From Acidovorax sp. RAC01 (GTDB taxonomy: Bacteria > Pseudomonadota > Gammaproteobacteria > Burkholderiales > Burkholderiaceae_C): a stretch of DNA of 64,000 nucleotides. A program made the position numbers and the translations under genes. The notes under the pieces were generated by a model. The model did not search any database, was not told the DNA's origin, and saw only the letters and a program-made list of their open reading frames with translations. Location: contig NZ_CP016447.1 in NCBI RefSeq assembly GCF_001714725.1, positions 2,371,001 through 2,435,000 of the forward strand, written 5' to 3'. Shown here one piece after another: positions 41,100-50,074 of the stretch (position 1 is its first letter; each line of letters opens with the position of its first letter).

Positions 41100-42376
41100 G
41101 GGTTGCCTTCGGTGCGCAAAAGCAGGCTGCCGTCTTCAGGCCGTGCCTGGTAGCCGCTGGTCTGCAGCCGGGCCAGCAGGGCCGCCTCTTCGTCGGAGTT
41201 CATGTCCAGCCCGCGCAGCCGCAGCTCGCCCGGGGTGTATTCAATGCTGGTGGGCATGCGCCCATCGGGCAGGGCGGCGCCCGCGGCGGCCAGCATGGGT
41301 TCCAGGTCGCGTGCCGACACGCCACCGGCGGCCTGCCGAAGCAGGGCCAGCTCGCGTTCCATCTGCACGGGGGCGTCCACCACCACCTTCACTTGCGGGA
41401 AGGTCTGGGTGAGCATGCCGCGCACGCTGGCCTGCTTGTCGGCCAGCGCCTGCCGCTCCTGCCAGGCCCAGGCATTGAGCCCCACGATATGGGCGACCAC
41501 CAGCACGGCGGCGCCCCAGCGGGCCGCGCGCCACTGCGGCGCGTTCAGCAGTGCGCTCAGGGTGGTGCCGGCCTTGCGCAGGGCGCGCGTGCTGCCGCTG
41601 CTGGCCAGATCGAACTGGGCCAGATCCCAGTCGCTGCGCGCTGCATCGAGCGCGCGCTGGCTGGCGGTGTGCAGCGCCACGCGCTGGCCAAGCGTGCGTT
41701 CGGCCAGTGCCGCGACGGAGGGCTCGGCGCGCAGCACCAGCGGGGGCTGCTGTTCGTCGGTGACGGGCGTGCCGCCGCTGCCCAAAGCACCCAGGCGCAC
41801 CAGCGTGAGGGCCATGGGTGTGAGCGGCATCACCGTGACGCCCAGCTCGGCCCCCTGGCCGGTGATGACCAGGTACGGTTCTTCGGGGGTGCCCAGGGCA
41901 CACAGCTCGGGCCCGCCGCTGTCGGTCGGGCCGGGCGCAAACTCGGGGACCACGCGCGTCACGCGGCGGCCGGCGGCCTCCAGGGCCTGCAGGTTTTCGC
42001 GCAGCCAGGCGCGGTCACACACGGCCACCCATACAGCACCGTCGCCGGCTGCGCCAGGCTGCAGGGCAAAGTGGAGTTGCGCGGCATCGTCGAGCACGCG
42101 GTCTTCCAGCAGGCCCTCCAGCGCCAGGCGCAGGCGCGGGGTCTGGTGGCCGGGGCCAATCGGCAGGCCTGGCGGCAGCTGCACGCGCTGCCACGACAGC
42201 GCACGCGCGGGCACCACCGCCACCACCTCGCCGCCGGGGCGTGTGGGCTCGGGAAGCAAGGCCGCAGGGGCGCTGTCATGGCGGATGGCAATGTGGCCAT
42301 TCGCCGTCAGCGTGTAGCTGTAGGTGGTCGACGGCCCGGGCAGGGTCGGCGGCAGAAAGAGGATGAGGGTGCTCAT
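41096..42376 (-). CDS. gspL: GspL, T2SS inner-membrane platform protein
   Basis: Protein of 426 residues with a cytoplasmic actin-like domain that binds GspE (about 1-280), one membrane helix (about 285-310, WGAAVLVVAHIVGLNAWAW), and a periplasmic ferredoxin-like domain. LSWQRVQLPPGL and LRLALEGLLEDRVLDD are typical. It connects GspE to the pseudopilus base with GspM. It is 48 bases downstream of gspK. Confidence 0.92.
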   Translation of the reverse strand: MSTLILFLPPTLPGPSTTYSYTLTANGHIAIRHDSAPAALLPEPTRPGGEVVAVVPARALSWQRVQLPPGLPIGPGHQTPRLRLALEGLLEDRVLDDAAQLHFALQPGAAGDGAVWVAVCDRAWLRENLQALEAAGRRVTRVVPEFAPGPTDSGGPELCALGTPEEPYLVITGQGAELGVTVMPLTPMALTLVRLGALGSGGTPVTDEQQPPLVLRAEPSVAALAERTLGQRVALHTASQRALDAARSDWDLAQFDLASSGSTRALRKAGTTLSALLNAPQWRAARWGAAVLVVAHIVGLNAWAWQERQALADKQASVRGMLTQTFPQVKVVVDAPVQMERELALLRQAAGGVSARDLEPMLAAAGAALPDGRMPTSIEYTPGELRLRGLDMNSDEEAALLARLQTSGYQARPEDGSLLLRTEGNP

Positions 42377-42424
42377 GAACGCGTTTTGCGGACCATTTTA
42401 GGGGGATGTTCCTGCGGCGCCACG

Positions 42425-43417
42425 TCAGCGCAGGGGGGTGGCAGGGGCGCCGGGCGCAACGCGGTCGAAAGCCCCGCGTTCGCGCCAGACTGTGGTCACG
42501 TCCATGCCCACACGGTGTACCAGGGAACGTTCGTCCACCATCACGTCTCCCAGCCGCAGCCGGCCGCGCACCTCGTAGTAGGCCGACGCCACAGTGTGGG
42601 TGGAGTCGTCGAGCTTCATCGTGGTGCCCATCTGTTCGCGCATCTCGGCGATGGATCGGAAGTGGCGCGATTCGCGCATCTGCACAATGCGCTGCGCGCT
42701 GGCCACATCGAGCCCTTCGATGGCGGCCATCAGCACATCGATGCCCGCGGTGTTGAGGTTCACATGGCTCGGGTTGGGCAGCAGCGAGACATGCGGGGTC
42801 AGGATGTCCACGGTGGCTTGTGGCAGCCCCAGCCACACCAGCTGCGACACCCGGGTCGGCATCAGCGGTGCACCGCTGCCGTCGCCAGCGGCGGTGGCCT
42901 GGGCCTGGCGCAGTGATTCGACCAGCGCTGACAGCTGCTGCGAGGGCAGGCTCAGCCGCTCGAAAAGCCGGTTGAACTGCTGCAGCGCCAGCGGCTGCAC
43001 CTGGCCGCCCTGCACCAGGTTGGTGAGGTTCAGCCGCCCCTGCATGTCGCTGATCTGCCCTGACAGGAACGCCTCGGTGGTGTCGGTGGTGGCATCGTCC
43101 ACCTGCGACACATTGCGGTCTGCCGCCAGGAAGGTGGACAGCCGGGCCTCCTGCAGTGGCACGGCCCAGGGCTCGGCCAGGTGGTCGGCGCCGCCTGCGC
43201 GGCCGTCTTCGCGCAGGATGAGGCGCGACCAGTCGAGTGCGCCGATGAGGATCCAGGCCGACTGCACCCGTCCGCGCTCGGCCGTCTCGACCTCGACCGC
43301 GCGCCACTGCTGCCACATGGCGGATGCGGCAAAGGTGGCCACCAGGGTGACGGTGAGCATGGCGGCCAGCAGCGCTGCGCCACGCTGGGCCGTTGGACTG
43401 GGCGCAGCGTGCCTCAC
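42425..43417 (-). CDS. gspK: GspK, T2SS minor pseudopilin
   Basis: Large minor pseudopilin of 330 residues that caps the pseudopilus tip with GspI and GspJ. The prepilin leader ends QRG, then AALLAAMLTVTLVATFAASAM. The usual Glu at mature position 5 is absent, as is normal for GspK. NLNTAGIDVLMAAIEGLD resembles a helix-hairpin-helix segment in the GspK alpha domain. The GTG start at 43417 overlaps the gspJ stop (GTGA). Confidence 0.93.
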   Translation of the reverse strand: MRHAAPSPTAQRGAALLAAMLTVTLVATFAASAMWQQWRAVEVETAERGRVQSAWILIGALDWSRLILREDGRAGGADHLAEPWAVPLQEARLSTFLAADRNVSQVDDATTDTTEAFLSGQISDMQGRLNLTNLVQGGQVQPLALQQFNRLFERLSLPSQQLSALVESLRQAQATAAGDGSGAPLMPTRVSQLVWLGLPQATVDILTPHVSLLPNPSHVNLNTAGIDVLMAAIEGLDVASAQRIVQMRESRHFRSIAEMREQMGTTMKLDDSTHTVASAYYEVRGRLRLGDVMVDERSLVHRVGMDVTTVWRERGAFDRVAPGAPATPLR

Positions 43418-44079
43418 GAGCGCCCCCCGCCCACCGACGGCTTGACCCAGTCGCGCGTGAGCTGGCCCGCCAGCGCCTGGCCGGCCGGCAGCGTGATTTG
43501 CAGCCGGATGCCATCGGGCACGGCGGCAGAGCCCCCGGGTGGCTGCGCCCCCGCGCTCGACAGCGGGTTGGACCATGCGCCCCCGCGGTAGTAAAAGATC
43601 TGCCAGTCCTGCAGCGGCAGCAGCGCGGTTTCCAGCCGCCGCTCGCCCTCTCCGGGCGTGCGTGCCCACTGCGCCGCCTGCTGCCAGGCCGCCTGCCACG
43701 CACCGCGCGTGCGCACCGGCGGCGACTGCCAGCGCAGCCAGGTACCGGCGGTGCCCTGGCCAGCGCGGCGCGTCCATGCCACCACCAGCGCGCCTTCGTC
43801 GGGCTCGGCACTGCTGCGGCGCGTGATCCGCAGCACCTGGCCGTCCCAGTCGAGCGGCGTGGTGTTGGGGATGTACATCACCGCATCCAGGTCCGCACCC
43901 CACTGCCCCAGGGCCGACTGCAGCACCAGCATCTCGTCGGCCCGCTGGCGCGTCGTCTCCTGCGCCCGCACCATGCCATCGATCCCCCGCCAGCTCAGGA
44001 TGGCCAGCAGGGCCATCACGCCGATGGCGACGAGCAATTCAATGAGCGTGAAGCCGCGGGCGCCCTGGGCATACGCCAC
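43414..44079 (-). CDS. gspJ: GspJ, T2SS minor pseudopilin
   Basis: Minor pseudopilin of 221 residues. The leader ends ARG, then FTLIELLVAIGVMALLAILSWRG, with the mature N-terminal Phe and Glu5 needed for prepilin peptidase processing. The GTG at 44079 is preferred: TGGAG lies a few bases upstream and it gives a short leader of normal length. The ATG at 44178 would add 33 residues that read through a GC-rich repeat (44101-44176), so it is unlikely. Confidence 0.88.
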   Translation of the reverse strand: MAYAQGARGFTLIELLVAIGVMALLAILSWRGIDGMVRAQETTRQRADEMLVLQSALGQWGADLDAVMYIPNTTPLDWDGQVLRITRRSSAEPDEGALVVAWTRRAGQGTAGTWLRWQSPPVRTRGAWQAAWQQAAQWARTPGEGERRLETALLPLQDWQIFYYRGGAWSNPLSSAGAQPPGGSAAVPDGIRLQITLPAGQALAGQLTRDWVKPSVGGGRS

Positions 44080-44100
44080 TGGCGCTCCACCATCGCGCGG

Positions 44101-44176
44101 GCGGCCAGCAAGGGCCGCCCCGCAGCAAAGGCCGGCGTCCCCTCGGGGGGAAGGCGCGAAGCGACTCAGGGGGGAC
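44101..44176 (-). repeat. GC-rich dispersed repeat between gspI and gspJ
   Basis: On the minus strand it begins CCCCCCTGAGTCGC, then CGCCTTCCCCCCGAGGGGACG, and ends GCTGCGGGGCGGCCCTTGC. The same blocks in the same order occur at 55277-55360. It fills the gap between gspI and gspJ and can form a hairpin around CCCC/GGGG. Confidence 0.75.
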
Positions 44177-44178
44177 AT

Positions 44179-44574
44179 CTAATACCGCCCGATGATCGAA
44201 GAAATGCGCAGGATGGAGTTCTCGCCATCCAGCACCTGCGCATCAATGCGCCTGAAACTCGGGTTCGGCGTGGGCCGCACGATCACGGCCACCGTCAGCT
44301 GGCGGCCGGCCTGCTCGCACGGCTGCATGCTGTCGCCCACGCTGGGCATCTGGGCCGACAGGCGGGCGCGCACCAGTTCGTTCTCGGCGCACAGCTGGGC
44401 CAGCACGATGTCGGACTGGCGCAGCGCGTTGCGCGTGAGCGCCGTGGTGGCCTGCAGCCCGGCCATGAGGGCAATGGCCACGATGGCCAGCGCCACCAGC
44501 ACCTCCACCAGCGTGAAGCCGCGAAGCGCCGGCAACGCAGCACGGCGGTTGGGGGACGCCCGGGGTGGCATCAC
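44179..44574 (-). CDS. gspI: GspI, T2SS minor pseudopilin
   Basis: Minor pseudopilin of about 131 residues. The leader ends LRG, then FTLVEVLVALAIVAIALMAG, the class III prepilin signature with Glu5. The GTG at 44574 overlaps the gspH stop (GTGATG); ATG 44571 is equally possible and changes one residue. Cys residues at the middle may form a disulfide as in other GspI. Confidence 0.92.
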   Translation of the reverse strand: MMPPRASPNRRAALPALRGFTLVEVLVALAIVAIALMAGLQATTALTRNALRQSDIVLAQLCAENELVRARLSAQMPSVGDSMQPCEQAGRQLTVAVIVRPTPNPSFRRIDAQVLDGENSILRISSIIGRY

Positions 44575-45008
44575 TGCGCGGTCTCCACAAAAAACGGTCG
44601 CACGCCATCGGTGGCTACGCGCAGTACGCGTTCGGGGTATTGCTGGTGCGTGATGAAAACCTGCTGCGGCCCGATGAGGGGCTCGGGCCCCAGCACCAGC
44701 ACCGGCTGGCCGCGCACCACGGTGCCGGCATCCAGCCAGCGGGTGGGCAGGGCGGCCTGGCCGCTGGGCGGCAATCCTTCAAAACGAAAGCCCTGGGGTG
44801 TGGCGCGCCAGCGTACCGGCACGCCTGCGCCGCGTGATTGGGCGCGGGCCGATTCCAGCAGCGCCGACAGCCGGGCCGCCTCGCGCTCCAGCAGCGTGCT
44901 GCCGCTGTCGCGCATCGCCAGCCCGACGCCCGCCGTGGCCAGGGCCATGATGCTGACGACGACCAGCAGCTCAAGGAGCGTAAACCCGCGTGAGCGGTGG
45001 GTGGGCAC
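44571..45008 (-). CDS. gspH: GspH, T2SS minor pseudopilin
   Basis: Minor pseudopilin of 145 residues. A very short leader MPTHRSRG precedes FTLLELLVVVSIMALATAG, with Phe1 and Glu5. The globular part contains RFEGLPPSGQ. The GTG start at 45008 lies 20 bases after the gspG stop. It overlaps gspI by 4 bases. Confidence 0.92.
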   Translation of the reverse strand: MPTHRSRGFTLLELLVVVSIMALATAGVGLAMRDSGSTLLEREAARLSALLESARAQSRGAGVPVRWRATPQGFRFEGLPPSGQAALPTRWLDAGTVVRGQPVLVLGPEPLIGPQQVFITHQQYPERVLRVATDGVRPFFVETAQ

Positions 45009-45028
45009 GACCGTATACCGCTGTCTGG

Positions 45029-45481
45029 CTACTGCCAGCTGCCGATATCGGCATCCTTGCCTTCGCCGCCCGACTGTCCGTCTGCGCCGAACGACATCAC
45101 GTCAATCTCGCCCTTGATGCCGGGGTTGAGGTACTGGTAAGGGCGGCCCCACGGGTCGTTGGGGAGCTTTTCCAGGTACAGCTTCCAGTTGTTGGGCACG
45201 GGCCCGGACGTGGGCTTGTTGACCAGCGACTGCAGGCCCTGCTCGCCCGTGGGGTAGCGCTGGTTGTCCAGCCGGTACAGCTTGAGCGCCTGCATGATGT
45301 TGGTGATGTCGGTGCGGGCGGCAGTCACGCGGGCGTCGTCGGCGCGGTCGAGCACGTTGGGCACGATCAGCGCGGCGAGCACGCCAATGATGACGAGCAC
45401 CACCATGAGTTCGATCAGGGTGAAGCCGCGGGCAAGGCCGCGGCGGGCGGAGCGCAAGAGGACGGGGAGGGATGTGTTCAC
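45029..45481 (-). CDS. gspG: GspG, T2SS major pseudopilin
   Basis: Main structural subunit of the pseudopilus. The leader ends LARG, then FTLIELMVVLVIIGVLAALIVPNVL with Phe1 and Glu5. DARVTAARTDI and LKLYRLDNQRYPTGEQGLQSLV are highly conserved, as is the calcium-site region NPGIKGEIDVMSFGADGQ near the C-terminus. The GTG at 45481 gives a normal leader and leaves 48 bases for a divergent promoter; ATG 45520 would extend the leader by 13 residues. It is the first gene of the minus-strand gsp operon. Confidence 0.94.
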   Translation of the reverse strand: MNTSLPVLLRSARRGLARGFTLIELMVVLVIIGVLAALIVPNVLDRADDARVTAARTDITNIMQALKLYRLDNQRYPTGEQGLQSLVNKPTSGPVPNNWKLYLEKLPNDPWGRPYQYLNPGIKGEIDVMSFGADGQSGGEGKDADIGSWQ

Positions 45482-45529
45482 TGCTGGCGGTCTCTCGGAT
45501 GGTCGAATCGCGTGAATCATAATCCGCGC

Positions 45530-45991
45530 ATGGTGACCAATTCACTCAGCAACAAATGGGGCGTGCGCCTGGGGACTCTGGTCCTGTGGGCCGCCGCGGG
45601 CGCCAGCGTGGTGTATTGGGGGCTGCGCCTGTCGGCCTCCGGGCCGGCGGTCATGCCCCCCCCGGTGGCGGTGGCCGCAGTCGCGCCCGACGCACAGGCG
45701 CTGGCCCGCCTGCTGGGTGCTGTGCCCGCAGCCGCCGCGGGCGCCGCACCTGCAGTGCCCGTGGCATCGCTGGCCAGCCGTTTTGCGCTGATCGGCGTGC
45801 TCTCGGGCCGCAGCAGCGGCGGTGGTGCGGCCCTGATCGCCGTGGACGGCCAGCCCGCCAAGCCCTACCGCGTGGGCGCTGCGGTAGAGCCCGGCCTGGT
45901 GCTGCAGGCCCTGCGCCCCCGCCAGGCAGAGTTGGGCCCCGCCATGGGCGCACCGGCCACGCTGACGCTGGACATGCCGTTCAAGAAGTAG
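45530..45991 (+). CDS. gspC: GspC, short T2SS inner-membrane coupling protein
   Basis: Bitopic protein of 153 residues that connects the inner-membrane platform to the secretin. One membrane segment (about 14-32) is followed by an Ala/Pro linker and an HR domain (SRFALIGVLSGRSSGGGAALIAVDGQPAKPYRVG). There is no PDZ or coiled-coil C-terminal domain, so it is a short type. It is transcribed divergently from gspG; the two starts are 48 bases apart, or 9 if the longer gspG form is used. Confidence 0.9.
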   Translation: MVTNSLSNKWGVRLGTLVLWAAAGASVVYWGLRLSASGPAVMPPPVAVAAVAPDAQALARLLGAVPAAAAGAAPAVPVASLASRFALIGVLSGRSSGGGAALIAVDGQPAKPYRVGAAVEPGLVLQALRPRQAELGPAMGAPATLTLDMPFKK

Positions 45992-46048
45992 TCCGCGGGG
46001 CGCGCTGCGGGCACGCGTTTTTCGCCCTTGCCGGGCCTTTTTGGCGCT

Positions 46049-46708
46049 TTATGCCCGCACCGGATTTTTGGTAAGCAGGCGTAATTCCCACGTTCCCCAC
46101 GCCGGCGCAGCCACGGGCCAGCGCTCCGCAGTGGGTTCTGCGCCGTGCGGAGCGTGTGCGTGGAGCCAGGCCACGCAGCGCGCCACGCCGGCATGGGTGA
46201 TCCACACAATGTCCGATGCAGCCCCGGCTGCCATGTCTTCCGTTGGCTCGCCTGCGCCAGCGATCGCGCCGTGCATGGCACCGCACGATGCCAGTGCCGA
46301 CTGCACCCGGTCCAGCATCTGCGCCAGCGATTCGCCACCGCCCGGGGCGTGGCCGCAGAAGTCTGCCGTCCACGCGTCTACCCGGGCCTTGCCAATGGCA
46401 TCCCAGCGCTGGCCCTCCCAGTTGCCAAAGTCCATCTCGCGCAGGCGGTCGTCTGGTTTTGGGGCCAAATCGGGCCGTAGCGCAAGCAGATCAAGCGCCA
46501 TTTGCTCACATCTTTGTAGCGGCGAGTGCCACACCTGTGCACCGTGCGGCAGCGCCGCTCCCAGCTGCTTGGCCGCAGTGCGCGTGGCGGCGGCATCGGC
46601 CGGCACATCCAGCGCGCCGTAGCAGATGCCGGGTGCCACCAGTGGGCGGGCATGCCGTACCAGCCACAGGCGCCTTTGCGGCATCGGCGGCGGCTGCGGC
46701 GTGGTCAC
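46049..46708 (-). CDS. cobC: Histidine phosphatase, probable alpha-ribazole phosphatase CobC
   Basis: Histidine-phosphatase-superfamily protein of 219 residues. The catalytic motif is LVRHARP (His19), with later SPLQRCEQMA, LREMDFGNWEGQRWD and the second His in WITHAGVARC. In cobalamin synthesis the enzyme removes the phosphate from alpha-ribazole 5'-phosphate. The GTG at 46708 overlaps the cobS stop (GTGA), and the pairing with cobS supports the cobC call over a generic phosphatase. An AT-rich repeat is read in frame near residue 65-75. Confidence 0.82.
   Translation of the reverse strand: MTTPQPPPMPQRRLWLVRHARPLVAPGICYGALDVPADAAATRTAAKQLGAALPHGAQVWHSPLQRCEQMALDLLALRPDLAPKPDDRLREMDFGNWEGQRWDAIGKARVDAWTADFCGHAPGGGESLAQMLDRVQSALASCGAMHGAIAGAGEPTEDMAAGAASDIVWITHAGVARCVAWLHAHAPHGAEPTAERWPVAAPAWGTWELRLLTKNPVRA
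46478..46530 (-). repeat. AT-rich dispersed repeat, copy 8 (inside cobC, in frame)
   Basis: Minus-strand read: CGCTACAAAGATGTGAGC, AAATGGCGCTTGATCTGC, TTGCGCTACGG. It encodes RCEQMALDLLALRP. The left arm GCTAC...GAGC and the right arm GCGCTTG...TTGCGC are recognisable. Confidence 0.5.
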
Positions 46709-47511
46709 AGCCAGGGCAGGGCCAGCGCTGCGCCCAGGTAGAAACCGATCTCGCTGACCTGCTGCGTGGCGCCCAGGCAGTCGCCGGTGAAGCCCTGCAG
46801 GCGGCGCGCAAACCAGCGCGCCATCCAGGCGGCGGCAAGCCCGCTCAAAAAGGCAGATGCTATTAAATAAATAGCAGGTAGAGCAATCAATACCAGCGCT
46901 ACAGGCACAAAACACCATAAGCAGGCCGCTGCGAGCGCGCCGGGTGTGATCTGGTCGGCCAGCGGCTTGCTTTTGGACCGCGCCGTGTCGCCCACATGCG
47001 GCAGGGCCCGCACGATGAACAGCGGCCACAGCCGCGACAGCACATGCGCCCCCCCCAGTGCGGCCAGTGCCGCGGGCAGGCTGTGTGCGCCCAGCAGCGC
47101 CAGCAGGCTTACTTTGGCCAGCAGGGCCAGCACCAGCGCCATGGCGCCAAAGGCACCCACGCGCGAGTCTTTCATGATGTCGAGCGCGCGTTCGCGGTCG
47201 TAGCTGCCGCCCAGGCCATCGACCACGTCGGCCAGGCCGTCTTCGTGAAATCCGCCCGTCATCAGCACCGTGGCGATGGTGCAGAAAACGGCTGCGACGG
47301 GTGCCGCCATCGGCTGTCCGCCCAATGCCAGGAACAGCGCTGCATACACGCCCATGGCCAGCAGCCCCGCCAGCCAGCCGATGCCCGGAAAGTGCGCCGC
47401 GCTGGCCCGCAGCATGGCGGGGCTGAACCCCACCCAGTCGGCCAGCCGCCCGGTAATGGGGATCCGCGTGAAGAACTGCACGGCCAGCAAATAGTGGCGC
47501 AGGGCTTGCAT
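46705..47511 (-). CDS. cobS: CobS, adenosylcobinamide-GDP ribazoletransferase
   Basis: Polytopic inner-membrane enzyme of 268 residues that joins alpha-ribazole to adenosylcobinamide-GDP, the last main step of cobalamin assembly. Family marks are LAVQFFTRIP, GGFHEDGLADVVDGLGG (metal-binding DGLAD/D), MKDSRVGAFG and GFTGDCLGATQQVSE. About seven hydrophobic segments are seen. An AT-rich repeat encodes part of a transmembrane stretch (ALPAIYLIASAF). It lies 84 bases downstream of ilvA and overlaps cobC. Confidence 0.93.
   Translation of the reverse strand: MQALRHYLLAVQFFTRIPITGRLADWVGFSPAMLRASAAHFPGIGWLAGLLAMGVYAALFLALGGQPMAAPVAAVFCTIATVLMTGGFHEDGLADVVDGLGGSYDRERALDIMKDSRVGAFGAMALVLALLAKVSLLALLGAHSLPAALAALGGAHVLSRLWPLFIVRALPHVGDTARSKSKPLADQITPGALAAACLWCFVPVALVLIALPAIYLIASAFLSGLAAAWMARWFARRLQGFTGDCLGATQQVSEIGFYLGAALALPWL
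46854..46905 (-). repeat. AT-rich dispersed repeat, copy 9 (inside cobS, in frame)
   Basis: Minus-strand read: CCTGTAGCGCTGGTATTGAT, TGCTCTACCTGC, TATTTATTTAATAGCATCTGC. It encodes VALVLIALPAIYLIASA, a hydrophobic helix of CobS. The TAATAGCATC arm matches the arms at 20411 and 761. Confidence 0.6.
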
Positions 47512-47530
47512 GGGGAGGCTGTGGGTTACT

Positions 47531-47578
47531 TCAATTTTGATAGCTGCAAGTGCTTACGGAACAAGCGACAGCAGCTTG
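47531..47578 (-). repeat. AT-rich dispersed repeat, copy 10 (ilvA-cobS gap)
   Basis: Plus-strand read: TCAATTTTGATAGCTGCAAG, TGCTTACGGAACAAGCG, a good match to the family's right arm. It sits in the 84-base gap between the ilvA stop and the cobS start, so it is probably transcribed. Confidence 0.65.
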
Positions 47579-47595
47579 TTTGCCCCATATCTTGC

Positions 47596-49158
<1,563 letters not shown>

Positions 49159-49293
49159 GGGACAAAAGCGTAGGGAGGCCACCGCGGCGCTGGCGGGGGC
49201 CACATCATAGGTGGTGGCCCTTGGGGCGGTTTGCCGGGACAAGCGCGGATGCGTTGCCGCGCTGTACCGCTGCAGCCCGCGCACCGATCACGC

Positions 49294-49326
49294 AAAAAAA
49301 AGCCCCGGGCCGTGAGGCCTGGGGCT
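49294..49326 (-). terminator. Intrinsic terminator upstream of ilvA
   Basis: An 11-bp stem with one mismatch, 4-base loop, and eight T on the minus strand. No protein gene on the minus strand ends here, so it must end a small RNA or act as an attenuator ahead of ilvA, whose ATG is 135 bases downstream. Confidence 0.85.
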
Positions 49327-49435
49327 AATCCATCCTTTGAGGAGATGGAGGAGACAATCGGTGCGGGGCCCGGGCATCGCGCTCTGCGCGGCTGGGGCCA
49401 TCTGCGAACCGGATTCGACCGGAACTGCAGCGCTT
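49294..49435 (-). ncRNA. Candidate small RNA with anti-Shine-Dalgarno loop
   Basis: On the minus strand an RNA would carry GTCTCCTCC, then a hairpin CCATC/GATGG with a TCCTCAAAG loop (49348-49330), then an 11-bp terminator stem AGCCCC.GGCC with a GTGA-type loop and eight T (49326-49294). Two CUCCU motifs, one of them in a hairpin loop, are complementary to ribosome-binding sites, as in known anti-SD regulatory or toxic small RNAs of betaproteobacteria. The 5' end is guessed from TAAACT near 49444. It might instead be the ilvA leader with an attenuator; no Ile/Val/Leu-rich leader peptide was found. Confidence 0.45.
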
Positions 49436-49573
49436 GGGTACAGTTTAGCGCAACTCTTGTTGCGTCGCAGCAAAATTCGCACGCGGAGAAGCCCAGACAG
49501 GGGCAGCCCGTGCAAAAAAGCGACGCGCCAACCAGGACCAGGCACCAATCAAACACAACCAGGGAATCAGACG

Positions 49574-50023
49574 ATGGAATGCACAGTGAGCTGGACAGGC
49601 GGAGCGGGAACCCGCTCGGGAATGGGATTTGTGGCTGAAACAGGCAGCGGCCATGTGCTGACCATGGACGGCGCCCCCGATGCTGCCAATCCTGCCAACG
49701 GCGGCCAGAACCTGGCGCCCCGTCCCATGGAAACCGTGCTGGCCGGCACAGGCGGCTGCACTGCCTATGACGTGGTGCTGATCCTCAAGCGTGGCCGCCA
49801 CGACGTGCGGGGCTGCAGCGTCAAGCTGACCACCGAGCGGGCGGAAACCGACCCCAAGGTGTTCACCAAGATCCACATGCATTTCACTGTGAGCGGCAAA
49901 GGTATTTCGCCCGCAGCGGTGGAGCGCGCCATTGCCATGAGCCACGACAAATACTGCTCGGCCAGCATCATGCTGGGCAAGACCGCGGAGATCACGACAG
50001 GTTTCGATGTGGTCGAGGCCTGA
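49574..50023 (+). CDS. OsmC/Ohr-family protein
   Basis: Protein of 149 residues with the OsmC fold. The two redox cysteines are in GTGGCTAYDVV (Cys62) and DKYCSASIML. PRPMETVLAGTGGC is the family core. It is closer to the YhfA-like group than to Ohr. Members reduce organic hydroperoxides, but some have other roles, so the substrate is not assigned. ATG 49574 gives the normal N-terminus MECTVSWTGG. The gene ends 51 bases from coq7, which runs toward it. Confidence 0.88.
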   Translation: MECTVSWTGGAGTRSGMGFVAETGSGHVLTMDGAPDAANPANGGQNLAPRPMETVLAGTGGCTAYDVVLILKRGRHDVRGCSVKLTTERAETDPKVFTKIHMHFTVSGKGISPAAVERAIAMSHDKYCSASIMLGKTAEITTGFDVVEA

Positions 50024-50042
50024 CGCCATCGCGTCACGCTGG

Positions 50043-50067
50043 CGCGGCGCGTGGTGCGTGCGCCGCG
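50043..50067. terminator. GC-rich hairpin between the OsmC-family gene and coq7
   Basis: CGCGGCGC (50043-50050) pairs with GCGCCGCG (50060-50067) across a 9-base loop. There is no T run on either strand, so it may be only a weak or Rho-assisted stop between the two convergent genes. Confidence 0.3.
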
Positions 50068-50074
50068 GAGGCGG

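Larger units (their letters stand above)
49159..49573. other. 415-base gap between ilvA and the OsmC-family gene
   Basis: Holds an intrinsic terminator on the minus strand (49294-49326), a small hairpin with an anti-SD loop (49330-49348) and a perfect 6-bp inverted repeat CGCAAC/GTTGCG (49449-49464) that could be an operator. No tRNA can be folded, despite a T-loop-like ATTCGA string near 49411. Confidence 0.5.

Noticed and set aside
44080..44178. Longer gspJ N-terminus from ATG 44178
   Set aside because: It would translate a GC-rich repeat and give an abnormally long prepilin leader; the GTG at 44079 has a good ribosome site.
49400..49425. tRNA T-arm-like string (ATTCGA flanked by CCGG)
   Set aside because: No acceptor stem, anticodon arm or CCA could be fitted around it.
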